DNA of 64,000 nt from Anadara kagoshimensis (GCA_021292105.1 CM037863.1:7768442-7832441); one strand, 5' to 3'; positions 36,646-50,100 are shown, numbered from the stretch's first letter. The notes: generated by a model not told the origin, from the sequence alone. Made by a program: numbers and translations.

Positions 36646-37108
36646 CAGGGCAATCCAGTTTGCTCTACCATCCATGAACTGACTGCCTGGAAATAAGTGA
36701 AAGAATCTTGACTGAGCGTAAAACACCATTACTCCAATAAACTCCTATTTCTTCCTCCAGCTTTTTGGTGACATTCCTGTATATTTTAAGAACTTTAATT
36801 TTTCTAAACTTAAAGACAGAAGGTATACAGGTTTTTAACCAATAACCATGCAACAAAATCACTGTTCAATTTTAATAGTGTTATTTATATACAATGTATG
36901 TTAACTTCAAGGATAATTATTATACTTTATGAAAGCAACTTAATGTATACTATATGTATATCCTATTTTCACCTTGAGCACTATATTGATAATCTCATTT
37001 ATTTTGAGAACTTTAACATGTTTAGCTTTCCCATGTCTTTTCATGAATTGTGACATGTTATATATTTTGACTAGTGATAATAATGGACATAGTTGTAATG
37101 ACCACATA

Positions 37109-37348
37109 TAGGCAAACAACATTGACCTGTCCACCTGACCTTTGATTAGGAATATTCATACAGAAAGGTCCACCTAATAAATGGGTTGTAGTAGAGTTCA
37201 CTGTTAATAATATGTACTCAAGGTAGAGGATTTGTGTTCGCATTATGTAGACAAAATAAACCCATGTTATACTTAAACATAAACACACTCATCCACAATA
37301 AATATTTAATTAAAGGTCAAGCGGACAGGTCAAAGTTGTTTTAGCTAT
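37109..37348. mobile_element. Fold-back MITE, family D
   Basis: The ends GGCAAACAACATTGACCTGT and ACAGGTCAAAGTTGTTTTAG, with the core ACCTAATAAATGGG. It lies immediately left of a longer inverted-repeat element. Confidence 0.85.
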
Positions 37349-37354
37349 ACTATA

Positions 37355-38945
37355 GCCCCATTTATACGGCGAGAATTGCATACCTAAGTATTTTTACTCG
37401 TATGTAAATTTACTCACGTAAGCAAAAGTATATTTTGCTTTGCGTTCATACATCATTTATGTACCATAAGTAAATTTGAAGTTTTCAATTAATTTTGGAT
37501 AATTTCCATTCTGAACTTTGAACAGTTTAGACTTTATTATCAGATAAGAACGTTTCCTTACTATTTAAGCACTGATTTGATACTGGGCCATTATAATGAC
37601 AAATGGGCAGTTCTACTTGGAGATCCAGTATATCTGTCATATACCATTTTTGAATTAATCATAAAATACATTGAAAATGTTATATGACATATCCTTAAAA
37701 GACTTGTTTTTTTTTCAAGCTTTATACAAACACAATTTTAGACCAGCGCAGAGCACATTTATATACCGTCTAGTTAGGGTAGAACGACACTTGATCTTCG
37801 ATCTCTTTGAGTTGCTTGAAATGCCCATTGTGATGTTTGCAAAAAAGGATTGACGTCCATGTCGTACTTGCTTGTTCTGTAAAAGGAGCTTGTGTTGTTC
37901 CGCATAACATATATCAGATATTAAGATTAGCCCATGTCTCCTAAAACCCAGTCTGACCCCCAAAATGTTTACACATATTAGCTATTTATTACATTAAAAC
38001 TCCTTTTTTCAGCTGAGTTGGACCCCTAACTCAAATTAGTTAAGCTTCATTTCTGTATATAAAGCTGCAAATTGATTCTTAAGTGATCGGTGGAATGTTT
38101 TTATTGAACTAGATGGTGCACATGAAAATCATTTCAGTGATGTTGAAGATGATGATGTTTGTAATAATTGTTCTCCCAAAACACTTCATGACGAAATGGT
38201 ATCCTTTCTTGGATAATTCGTTGTCAAATTTGTAAAAGTATTTTTTTTTACATTCTGTGGTTGACGTTTGTTGCTCAAGCACTTTTTCTTTGAAAACTAG
38301 TAAAACCTCAAATTTTGGTGACAGTTTGTCACTAGTTTTTGTGCTTTTGTCAAATAAATCTATTTCAATTACAACTTTTGATCTATTCTTTACTGGATAG
38401 TTATTACAAATCAATGAGGGCCACGGTTGTTTATAGTGGTTGGCTTCTTTAACCGCTATGAGTTCGATCCCCGATTGTGGTGAGTGGGTTTCCCTTACAA
38501 TAGGCACCTGTTGGTTAGCTCGATGTCAATACACTGGGATGTGTGTAATGTTAATCTGCGACATTGTATATCATTGGACAACACTATTAAACATTTTTTT
38601 TCTGGTAAACACCCATATTCACTCCTGCACCACATGGATCTGAATGAACATTAACCCATAGAGATAAATAACCTGGCATTAATAAGTTCATGTGTTTAAA
38701 ATTATGTGAGTAAATATTACTGTGCGTTCATACGACACTATAGCAAAATTTGCATACGTAAGTATAAAATACTCACATACTATAGCAAATTTGCACTTGG
38801 TCCCTACTAGGTGCAAATTTACTTACATTAGTAAAATTTGCGTATATGCAAAGTTGTTCATATGACACAATTTGCATATGTGAGTAAATTTACATATGAG
38901 TAAAAAATACTTAGGTATGCAATTCTTGCCGTATAAATGGGGCTT
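37355..38945. mobile_element. Long-TIR DNA element, about 1.6 kb
   Basis: The left end (GCCCCATTTATACGGCGAGA, then TTGCATACCTAAG and TACTCGTATGTAAATTTACT) is the near-exact complement of 38865-38945 over about 75 bp. Subterminal GCATACGTAAGTATAAAAT motifs repeat. A tRNA-headed repeat (38405-38675) lies inside. A 132-codon minus frame at 38109-38507 partly reads that insert and matches nothing I know. Confidence 0.75.
38405..38675 (+). mobile_element. tRNA-derived SINE, family B-like, nested
   Basis: GCTATGAGTTCGATCCCCGA is a good B-box/T-arm match, and the tail region TAACCCATAGAGATAAATAA is shared with family B. It is inserted in the long-TIR element. Confidence 0.6.
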
Positions 38946-39344
38946 AAATTTGGATACTACAAATGGACATTGTGGTTATTTAATTAAGGTCACTTTTATT
39001 TTTTGGACATGGTGTTTAATTTTAACACTGGACATGGTTGGTGGTTTTTGTTCAAGGTCACTTATATTTTTACATTGAATAACCATGAACTGCTATGTTG
39101 GTTTGGATTTAATCATTGTAATGTCAATATTAAACATAACTCTCTCTTTTTATTTTGGTTTATTGAAAAAAAAAATCAGAAGACGTGTAATGGTGTGATG
39201 ATAATGATGTGACAGCTGACTTATAAATTTAGATTTTGTTTTGTATTGAAGTTGAATAATGTAAAGGATTGTTGTTGTACTTGAATGCGTATGCACTTGA
39301 AACACATGGAACATATGGAAGCAAGTGTAGTGCAGTGTACATCC

Positions 39345-39640
39345 TCGTTAAACAAAAAATTCAGAATTTTGTCAAATATCTGAATTCATTCTGAATTTTT
39401 TTTACACCAAAAAAAAAAAAAAAAGAAAATGTCTGATGTCTAAATTTTTCTGAACACTTATAAATCTGTATTTTGAATTTTATCTGATTAATTAATTCTG
39501 AAAATATCTGAATTCATTCTGTATTTTTTTACACCAAGAATAAATGTCTGAATTATTCTGAACACTTTATATTTATTTATTTATTCTGTATTTTGTTTGA
39601 AAATTCACAATTCAATCTGAAAATGCAAAAACTTCCAAAA
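39345..39640. repeat. Degenerate AT-rich tandem repeat
   Basis: TCTGAATTCATTCTGAATTTTTTT-type units of about 100 bp, two to three times. A related stretch lies at 32045-32220. Confidence 0.6.
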
Positions 39641-39814
39641 TATAGGAAAATTTTTAGAAAAGTTCAGACAACATTGTTCATGATGTGTGATCTTAAATCA
39701 AAGGGTTATGGGGTTGAATACTCTCTGGAGCATGTTGTAACTTCAAGCATTAGTTACTTTGTTTCCCAATGCTGCTGTCAGTTAGTTGTGTTTGTAAATA
39801 CAAGATCTATCTGA

Positions 39815-40475
39815 CATGTATATCAGTACTTTTATTGACCAGATGAGCTATAATGCCCATGGACCTTATTTTTGACGATAACTTGCATCTGACCAGTATT
39901 CTTAATAATGAAAAGAAATTGGACATATGACAAGTGAGCAATAATGTCCTTCTTACCGGTACTTCCATGAACAGAAAAACCAATCTCAACCTGGTGAGCA
40001 AAACCCATTGTCCTTATGTTTGTAAATACCTGTTGCATGTTTTTCCAGGACATCTATGAACAGAAATTTAAATGTATTGGGTGAGCGATAATGCCCATGG
40101 CATTATAAACTGACATATATCCGGTTAGCGATATTGTTAATGGGCTTCATGTTTATACATACATGAGACATGTGTTTGAACATGACATATCGGGTGAGCT
40201 ATTATGTCCATGGGCCTCATATTTGCACATACATGAGACATATGACTGTGTAAACAGAAATTTGTCATGTATTGGTTGAACTAATGTCCATGAGGTTCAT
40301 GTTTGAACATATAGGAGGCATATTTTACCAGTACAACTTGACATGTATCGGGTGAGCTATAATGCCCATGGGCCTCATGTTTGTACATACATGAGACATG
40401 TTTTTGAACAGAAATTAAACATGACATATCGGGTGAGCTATAATGCCCATGGACCTCATGTTTGTAGTTCTCCCA
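39815..40475. repeat. About 90-110-bp tandem repeat, about 7 units
   Basis: GGTGAGCTATAATGCCCATG then GGCCTCATGTTTGTACATAC recurs with growing similarity to the right. The last two units are nearly identical. Confidence 0.85.
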
Positions 40476-40599
40476 GTATATCTGCTATATATGTTGTATT
40501 TTAACAGTTTGTAATACAAGTGTTGATGAGAGCTCCGGGCTAGAATTATAGGAAGGTATTGATTTTATCACAACAATTCTTTATTATAACACAGAGCAT

Positions 40600-41965
40600 T
40601 ACACATGTAACACATGTATCATAGTGTGTATAATAGTGTACTGTGTCACCATGAGTTTTGTATGTTTCATGTACTTGTCACAACAAAAAAACAGTTTTAG
40701 GTTAGGGATAAATTGAGAAAGGGCTATAAGATTTTTAGGGCAGGTGTCTTGGTGCCATGTGTTGGGAATGGAAAAGGTAAAATAGTTACATCTAACACAT
40801 GTACATGTATCATGGTGTACTTAAGTGTCACCATGAGTGTTTTCAGGGATTCATCAAGGGCCTATTTAGGGCCAAAATTCGGCCCCATTCCCAATGGGAA
40901 AATGGTTAATTTTTTCCCAAAATTGGCTGAGAAAATTCCCAATTAGAAAATTGTGTTGTTTTTAAACGAAAACGAAAGTAAATTTTGTGAATCCCTCCAA
41001 TCAGCAAAATCAAGAATAGGATTCTAGATTATTTTAAAACAACATCTGAAAAGCAAGATGAAAATACTGCTTCTACATCAAAGGCTTCCAAGGTCGTGAG
41101 TAAACCAACTTCTGATATGATGTCGAAGTTTTCCCAAAATGAGCAGAAAGTTGATGGTTTTTCCCAATTTTTAGTTTAGGGCCTTTTCCCAAAAGCCCCT
41201 GATAAATCCCTGGTTTTATGTTTCATTTACTTGTCACAACAAAAACAGTTTTAGGTTAGGGATAAATTAAAGAAAGGGATGAAAGAAAGGGCCTGTGTCC
41301 TGGTGCCTCATATTGTGAATGTGACATCTAACACATGTACATGTTTCGTGGTGTTCTTTGTCACCATGAGTGTGGTATGTTAAAAGAAAAAACAGTTTTA
41401 GGTTAGGGATAAATTGAGAAAAGGCTATAAGATTTTTAGGGCAGGTGCCTTGGTGCCATGTGTTGGGAATGGAAAATGTACTTAAGTGTCACCATAAGTG
41501 TTTTATGTTTCATTTACTTGTCACAAAAAAAAAAAAAAGTGTTGGATTAGGGGTAAATTAAAGAAAGGGGATGAAAGAAAGGGCCTGTGTCCTGGTGCCA
41601 CATATTGGGAATGGAAAGGGTGGAATAGTCATAGTAACACATTTATAATAGTGTACCATGAGTGTTGTGTGGTCATGTACTTGTCGCAACAAAAAACAGT
41701 TTTAGTTAATAAAAATTAGGAAAGAATAGAAAAGGTTATAAGAGAGGGCAGGTTTCTGACTCTACATGTTTGGAATAGATTACGGGGTGGGAATGTGAAA
41801 AGTGGGAATTAGTCAATGTAAAAATTTATTATGGTGAACTGTGTCCCCATGAGTGTTGTATGTTACTTTTCTCACTAGTGGAAGGGGTTTGGATTAAGGA
41901 TAAATAGAAAGGGACATAAGAAGGGCAGGGTTTTAGTACCATATGTTTAGAATACTGCTAAATCA
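40600..41965. repeat. Long degenerate tandem repeat, about 6 units of 150-210 bp
   Basis: CAGTTTTAGGTTAGGGATAA, CTTGGTGCCATGTGTTGGGA and GTGTCACCATGAGTGTT recur. A GGGCCGAATTTCGGCCC-family repeat is inserted at 40845-41212. Confidence 0.8.
40845..41212. repeat. Dispersed repeat inserted in the tandem array
   Basis: AGGGCCTATTTAGGGCCAAA at one end and CCTGATAAATCCCTGG at the other. It is the complement of 18118-18435, with GGGATT/AATCCC ends. It interrupts the array, so it is younger than the array. Confidence 0.65.
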
Positions 41966-41974
41966 CCTCACTGT

Positions 41975-42215
41975 AAAGGCAAACAACATTGACCTGTCCG
42001 TTTGATCTTTCATTAGGAATATCCATATAGAAGGGTCCACCTAATACATAGGTAGTGTTAGGATTTGCAGTTAGTACATATACACATTGCCCGTGATTAA
42101 TGTTCACATCTTGTTGACGAAAGATGCACGCGTGATCCCTTTTACTTAATTTACCTGTCCATAATGAATATTTAAATCAAAGGTCAAGCGGACAGGTCAA
42201 TGTTGTTTACCTATA
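41975..42215. mobile_element. Fold-back MITE, family D
   Basis: The ends GGCAAACAACATTGACCTGT and ACAGGTCAATGTTGTTTACC are near-perfect complements, with the inner TTAGGAATATCCATATAGAA. About 240 bp, no ORF. Confidence 0.9.
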
Positions 42216-42539
42216 TAAAGGATGAGAAATTTAAAGTCCATGTTTAATAATGCCCTGATAAACTGTTTGTGTGGAAAATGTTGCTGCCAGTGTTGTATTT
42301 TACTTAAGCCACACCAGAAATCAGTTTTGGTTCTAAGGTTAAAAGAAAGGTCTATAAAACAAACATGTGTCCGATGCCCTGTGTTAGGAATGTAAAGGTT
42401 AGAAAAGCCACATGTAAAATACTAAAATTGTCTTATAGTGATCCGGCTATGTGTGAACTGTTGCTGCTGGTCTAGGTTTTAGGTAGGGCTGAATGGAAAG
42501 GGTTGGGAAATGGTGTAGTCATACTCTTTATGGAGGTCT

Positions 42540-42660
42540 GAGAGGGCACCAGTGGACCAATAGTTAAAGTACCAGCTTAAACATCACACTGCCTCTAAAA
42601 CTGTCTTGGTTATAATCCCACTTAGGCAGGTACTTTATGAGAAAAATTCTTAATTCACTC
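42540..42660 (+). mobile_element. tRNA-headed repeat fragment
   Basis: CACCAGTGGACCAATAGTTA and GGTTATAATCCCACTTAGG resemble a decayed tRNA-like SINE head. Confidence 0.4.
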
Positions 42661-42752
42661 GATGTCTAAAGCTGTTAAATTTTACTGTGTTCCCATTTTT
42701 GCACCATTGCAAAAAATGTCGGCCTTAAAAATTAAGTATAATTTAGAATTTC

Positions 42753-42754
<2 letters not shown>

Positions 42755-42795
<41 letters not shown>

Positions 42796-42797
42796 AC
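42755..42797. repeat. (AC)n microsatellite
   Basis: About 18 AC units. Confidence 0.97.
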
Positions 42798-42839
42798 TGT
42801 TGATTTAGTTTTGAATTTTAGGGTAATGAGATATACTGG

Positions 42840-44073
42840 TCATATAACAATGTGCCATCAGGTTATAAAGGGAGATAATCCCCAATGTTCACCATTGCAT
42901 ATTTGTCATTTTTATCAATAATAAAACATATGTTGATTCAACTCATCATCATCATTAGTTTTATATTGTACTAGTATATAAGGCATTGTAAAACTGTGGC
43001 ATGTCTTTATTACTTAATCAATGGAGTTTTATTACATGCTATAAAATCACAGATGTTCCAAAATCCATGATGTCCTGACGAAATTACTGACTCAGCACTC
43101 AGAATTTTATCTGACACACAACTTAAGTGTCTGCAAACAGAAAAGGGCTGTGTTTGTTACATTTAGTTTGAATTCAAAAGTCTCGGGACTGCCTTGGTGA
43201 CTGTAACACATTGGCATCAGGTTAATAAGGGGAGATAAATCCCCAATGTTTCCCATTCTCTGTGTCATGTAGAACAAATCATTATGATGCTGGCTCAGTT
43301 GTTTAAACCATTCAGGATTTTCCTGTTGCACAACTAAACTGTCTGTGCCCTGATAGCAAATTCCCCCTGGAGTAAAATAATGTTGGTTTATCTGTACCAA
43401 GTCTGTGCCTCCTGTGTTTCAATTTAGGTGCATAGGTCAAGGTCACAAGGTCAAATTTTAGAAATAACAACTGGGCAAAATACCACTCCATTACCCCACT
43501 CCATTCTCATTGGTCCTTCCTTCATGAGTATAATTAAGAGACAGTATTTGTACAATATCACAATTTGGAGAAAATGACATTCTGCATGTTCTGCAGGTAA
43601 ATTGCAACAGGAACTTCAAAAGTCAATTTTCAATGTGAATGATATTGTTTACAGCTTGTTCAAATTATATTGTTGAATAAAGTTAAATATTGTAAACATA
43701 TGATAGATATCTATTTAAATCATATTTAAAGCCAAACAGAAAAATCCCCTTATTTGTTTAATCCTTGTGGAGAAATCTTGCTCTTGGGTGATTTTAATCA
43801 GAAACTCAAAGCCCAAGCCTTGTCTCTGACTCGGACTGAAATATTTTAACCCTTGAATGAGATTTCCTATCTTACTTGGATGCTGATAATGGATTGTTAA
43901 TATCTTCTGATAGTTTTGTTTTTCTTTCAGGTTTAACCGTTCACATACTTATTAAGATAATCCAGGCCAAAAGCGATTACCATGATTTGAACTGAATAAA
44001 GCCACGCTGTTGTCTTTTGAAATACTAAATGAACAATTACTAAACAATTACTAAATTTTTATTTTATTTTCAG
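42840..44073. other. Upstream of the SLC12A8 coding region
   Basis: A diverged duplication of about 350 bases pitch links 42850-42900 and 43208-43260 (CATCAGGTTATAAAGGGAGA, TCCCCAATGTT). A 97-codon minus frame (43107-43400) covers part of it and is not supported as a gene. GTCAAGGTCACAAGGTCAAA lies at 43437-43456. Confidence 0.4.
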
Positions 44074-44139
44074 GGTTTTGGTGCATTAGCATAAGTGATG
44101 TCGTGGATCGGTGAAGCCTGTGGATAGATTTACTGAGGC
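44074..44139 (+). other. SLC12A8: 5' UTR part of the first SLC12A8 coding exon
   Basis: A polypyrimidine tract and acceptor (TTATTTTCAG, ending 44073) precede this segment. An in-frame TGA at 44134-44136 sits one codon before the ATG, which fixes the start. An upstream non-coding exon must exist but was not located. Donor-like sites near 28893 (AGAAG, then GTATGT) and 35213 (CACAG, then GTAAGC) are candidates only. Confidence 0.65.
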
Positions 44140-47100
44140 ATGTCAGACTCTTCTGATGAGCATGCTGGCTTAATGGCTACTGCCGAATCCAGAAAGAAGA
44201 GGACTCCTGATTGGAGCAGATTTGGCCTGAGTGAAGAACAACAGAAACAGGAAGATGCCCAGAGAGCAGCAGCCAGGAGAGGAAGTGCTGGTGATGGTGG
44301 AGAGACAGGGTACCAACAAGAGGATTATGGGAAACAAAATGAACTCTACAGGGAAGATCAGGTAAAAATTATGAGTTTATAGATATTTGATCCATGATGA
44401 TTCAAGTGTGGGTTTACAGTAAATGAATCTTATACAAGGTCAGAATAATCTTAAAGATGTTGAATAAAAGTTAAAATTTTAAAATGTGTTTATTTTTATT
44501 TTTTGTAGAGCCTGTCGCCCCAGAAACCCTGGGGTAAATCTTTAAAGTTAAGTTATTAACATGTTTTTAATTTTGTTTTTGTAGAGCTTGTCACCACAGA
44601 AACCCTGGTGGAAATCAAATTTCTTTATTTCGGAGCCAGTTTTGTTTGGTACATGGGATGGAGTTTTTACGTCATGCATGATCAACATATTGGGTGTGGT
44701 CATATTTCTGCGTATGGGATGGATTGTGGTATGTACTTGACTAAAATATTATGTCACATTGTAATACAGTCCAACCTGACTTAAAGACCTTCTCTATATA
44801 ACGGTCACCTGCTTGTAAAGGCCAGTAGAATTGTATCCCAATTGTTCTTTAATTTGCATTATTTGAACCTGTATATAAAAGCCACCTGCCTATAAAGACC
44901 ACTTTTACTGGTTCCCTTGGGTGGCCTTTTATAGACAGGTTTGACTGTATATATATTGGAAGTTTTATTTCCTATTTAAGACCACTTTTACAGGTTCCCT
45001 TGGGTGGCCTTTTATAGACAGGTTTGACTGTATATATATTGGAAGTTTTATTTCCTATTTAAGACCACTTTTACAGGTTCCCTTGGGTGGCCTTTTATAG
45101 ACAGGTTTGACTGTATATATATTGGAAGTTTTATTTCCTATTTAAGATTTTATCACTTATATTAACACCATCAGTTACAGGTTGATTGAATGGATTCAAG
45201 TATTACAAGTTTTATTCCACATTCAAGATTATATAAATTATATCGAAGCTTTCGGTTCAGACAGCAGATTCTATCACATACAATATATATGAAGATGGTC
45301 AGTTCAGAATTAGTGGAGTTAAGTTTTGGTGTTTTACACCCCATTCAAGGTTCTTTCACTTATATTGTGGCAGTCAGTTTGTGGATAGTGGAGGAAATTG
45401 AAGCAATAAAAGAAAACCAATGACCATCAGTAAAGGGTTTGTTAACTTTCCTTTTTAGGCCCTTGAGGATTCTTTATCAAGGATATGGATGAGAAGTCAT
45501 ATACAGTACAGACCTGTCGAAAGTTTAACACCAAGCTGACGAGTTAGTGAGGAATAGACAGCTCATCGTCATGACCTCAACAGCTTTTCGTCTGTTATTA
45601 TCTACCCCTTTTGGGTCTATAGCTAAGCCTATTTTGGCCACTTGACTGCCTAGCTAGCATCGACTCGTTTCAATAGCTCTGTGTAAAACTTTCGACAGGT
45701 CTGTACTGTACATGCAAATATGAGAAATTCTTGATTATGACTTGTGTGATCTCGCTCTAGTGGTTAAAAATTATACATATGTGTTTGATACAAAAATAAA
45801 AATAAAAAACTACATAATAATCTGTTTAAATCTCCCTTGTTGAAGAAATACTTTTTCACATCCTCCATATACACATATTTAAAATTAATAACTGGAACAC
45901 AGCATGCCATAGATTAAGATGTTACATAAAAATTCTAAATATTATTTTCATTTACAATTTTACCTTACAGGCTAATGCTGGTATTGAATTGACTATTTTA
46001 ACAATATTTGTGGCTGTGTCAATTGTGTTAATTGTAGCACTGAGTGCGATCGGTGTCTGTGAGCGTTGTAAGATGGAGAGTGGTGGGGTGTATTTTTTAC
46101 TGTCCCACGTGTTAGGTGGAAGAATTGGTGGATGTATTGGTGTCATATACTGCTTTGCACAGGTAACTCTTTAAATCTGTATATCGGGGGAATTTTCATA
46201 CTTTGTTTTATTATCCACCACCTTTCAAACAAAGAGGGGTGGGGGTGGGGGTGGGGGTGGGTAGAATTCAAACTTCTCAGACTGCCTTTAGTAAAATATC
46301 AGCATTTGTGAATGATGGTTGAAAATGAGAAATGGACAGGACTTTAATATAGAATTTTAGAAGCTAATCATCCAATAGGCCTAAAATGTACTGATTCGTT
46401 ATGTCAAAAATTCAATAAATTGAATTATAAAATACAATAAAAATAAATTTCTTCTGTTATGGAAAAATGAAAGAATTGGGTTCACCACTGTACCGTCATG
46501 ACCATGTGATGTATCGTTTGTGCAGATCTAGTATTTCCATTGGATATAGAATCATCTCAGTTCAGATTTTCCCATAAAATGATGTTATTACAGGAATTTG
46601 CGTTTTCAAAAATGCTCTGCATAAGCATTAAGAGTGTTGATCACATGGTACAGCTCATACCCCATTGGAAATTTTGCAAACAAAACAAAATAAGATCGGC
46701 AGGGAAAATCAATTTCATTTATATATTCTATATTTCAGTCAGTAAGCTGTTCCCTGTCTGTGATGGGATTTGGCGAGTCTATTGTTACACTGACACATCA
46801 AGACAATCCTTGGATTGCTCGCGGCATAGCTGTAGGACTCGTTCTTTTGTTGCTAGGTAAGCCAGGATAATTATCGTCCTCTGATATGCCAGTTAATATC
46901 GGGCTTGACAGACTTATTCATCAAAAACAAACTTACCAATCCATGCCCAAATTACAAAAACAAACATACAAATCCATGTCCAAATAACAAAAAACAAACT
47001 TACCAATCCATGTCCAAATCACAAAAACAAACATACCAATCCATGTCCAAATCACAAAAACAAACTTACCAATCCATGTCCAAATCACAAAAACAACTTA

Positions 47101-50100
47101 CCAATCCATGTCCAAATCACAACCTGAGGTTTTTAAACACGCACATTTTGACATTGACAATAAGCTTTATCTTAAAGCATGTTTGAAATCGGGAATGGAG
47201 GTTGGATCAAAATAAAAATTATCAATCCAATCCCAAAACCCAATCCCAGAGCAACGTAAAACTTTGAAATAATTTTAACACATGAATTTCTACCAAGTAG
47301 ATGAGGATGGGTTGCTTCAGAAGGGTAACCATCTCCAGGTCATTACTGAAATGTAAACATTATTATTCGCAATAAATTTATGTAATCAAAAAAACCAGTG
47401 GTTGTAAATATTCTTGGTTTTATTTTCTAGGTATAAATGTAGCTGGTGTTAAGTGGGTTATAAGACTACAGTTATTATTACTTATGGTGTTATTTTTATC
47501 AGCAATGGATCTTCTAGTCGGATCATTTGTCCATACTAATCCAAGTAAGTAGTCAAGATAATTATTTTTGCTGGCAGGCTCTAGTCTTCGGATCCATATG
47601 TGGAAGGTCGTAGGTTTGAACATAGTTGGGTCTGACCAAGACTTGAATAATAGGTAGTGACTGTTCTTTTTCCAAGCACTTGGAATTTAGAAATGAAAGT
47701 CACTGGGTTCTTTGAAAGAGACCTCAAAAACTGATGTTCCATGTCACGGTAGGTGGGTCAGGTTAAAGAACCCTCCCTACACATTGCCCTGAGGGTACTG
47801 CAAGGTAAAAATTTTTAGCTGTTGACATCTCGATATACTTGTATGTGAAATGTTTATGACTGGGATGTAAAACCCCATTTAACCAATCAATCAATCTAGT
47901 CCTTGGAAATGCAGCCAGATATAAGCAGTGGCCGAGACAGGAAGCAAAAAAAAAAGAAAAAAAACCTTTTAATAATAATTATAAAAACAATGATAAAATA
48001 AGAAAATACAAAAATACTTTTTTAAAAATTTATTTTAAATAAAAAATAAATAGCGTTGAGCATATGTTGTGCAGTGTGTGCCAAACTTCGTCGGACCGTC
48101 GGACAAGTCCGATAAAATTACCGCTGGTCCGATAAAAAATCAGATTTTTCCGGACCGTATGTCCGGTAACCAGTTCGGAAAATAGAGAGCGCCAAAAATT
48201 CGGATTTATAGTTCCGATCCAATTCGAATTTTATTATTGCCATCCGACTTCCGTTATTACAAAAATGTTCGTTCCAAATTATGAAGAAAACGTGAAAGAA
48301 AATTTTAGCAGCATTGGATGGAGGGGCAACCATGGTTGCAATTTGACAAGGAGAAATGTGTAATGAAATGCACACACTGCTTTGAATTTTACGGGTCGGG
48401 AGGTGCAGCACACAATTATAATTTAAAAGGCCAAAATACATTTATTTGTACTTCCATAAATAAATGTATTCTGACCTTTTAAATTATTATTGTGTGCTAC
48501 GCCTCCCTAACTCGACCCGACCCGACTCGTTTCTCCTTGTCAAATTGCAACCATGGTCGCCCCTCCATCCAATGTTTCTTAAATTTTCTTTCAAATTTGT
48601 GCCTCCCGTAGCTTTCCGTTTTAAAGGAGAAAATAAGTAAATATTTACAAAACCGAATAATTGTTTTCTTTTTATTGAAGAAGTTTTGGTCCAGTAAAAA
48701 ACTTTACGGTCTGGTAAAGTTTCTAGGTTTACCAGACCGAATGTCCATTAATCATTTTGAAAGTTTGGCACACACTGTGTTGTGTATGGCATACCAAAAA
48801 TAAAACACTGGTGCAAAGCATCAACATTGATGAAAGATGCACATATGATTAACCATAGTTGTTTTACTCATTTACCTGGGAGTTATGGCCCTTTGAACAT
48901 ATAAAAGTACTTACTGGTAGGGGATCTTAATTTACTGATTTTCTTGTTAGTTTTCACAAGCTTGTTCTCTTTACAGGTGTTGGTGTAACTGGCTACAGTG
49001 AGTTTAATCTCTTCCATAATAATTCAGGTCCAATGTATCGCTCTGGAGAGAACTTCTTCAGTATTCTAGGTCTTTTCTTTTCCACGGTTACGGGTATATT
49101 AGCGGGTATTAACATGAGTGGTGATCTTCGTGATCCATTCCATAACATACCAAATGGAACACTGGCATCTTTAGGTGTTGGGTGAGTAATTTAAATATAT
49201 AGGAATTTTATATAAGAGAGAGAAGTGGAGTAATGGTGTTTTACATGCTAGTCAAGAAAGTTTCACTTTTATCGAGGCAGTCAGATCTTGGATTGTTGAG
49301 AAAACCAGAGTGCCCAGAGAAAAACCACCAACCTTTGGAAAGTGAACTGACAATCTCCTACACTAGAATCTCTCAGAGTGGGATTAGAACCTAGTTTTAC
49401 TGCCATCATCAGGATATTGTTGATAAGTATGATGTCTCTGTATCCAAAATTATCCTGTATATATTTGATTTCCCATAGTTCTGTGTTCCTTTCTTCACAA
49501 TTTTAGTTATACCCATGACCATTGTAGCTAGCGGCACCTCCCCTCCCTGCACACACAGCCTCACTTCCCTGTTGGAAGGTCATGTGTATAACTTAATTTG
49601 CTAGTTTCAAAGTTTTTACTTTGTTTTGATTATATATAGATTGGTATGTTTGTTTTTGATGATTACACATATAAATATTAGCTGTAATAAATAATGTTGA
49701 TTTATTTTAATTTTTACAGGACGTTCTTGTACATTTCCTTTGCAGTAGTATTAGCTGCAACTTGTCTACGAGATGCTTTGTTTGAAGACCATAAAACTAT
49801 GATAGCTGAAAAGGTAATATTTTGAAATGGTAAATTATCATTGATTCATTCATTGACATATAAAATTAAATGCTAAGCCTAAAGTATGACCTGTGTCTAG
49901 CTATTGAATTAGTTTTAGTAATCATTCACTGGACTCCAAATACTGTGGTTTTTCCCAAATACTCGGTTTTCCTCCACTATCCACTTCCAAATACCACTTC
50001 AATATACATGTATGTGTAAGTGATAGATTCTTGTTTGCAGCATGAAACCACATCTTCAATCTGCTCTTCATACTTCACAATAATCTGGACATTCTACAAA

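Noticed and set aside
43107-43400. 97-codon minus frame upstream of SLC12A8
   Set aside because: Composition looks somewhat protein-like, but part of it is a local duplication (GGGAGATAA blocks), no family was recognised and no splice or promoter context was found. Kept out for lack of support.
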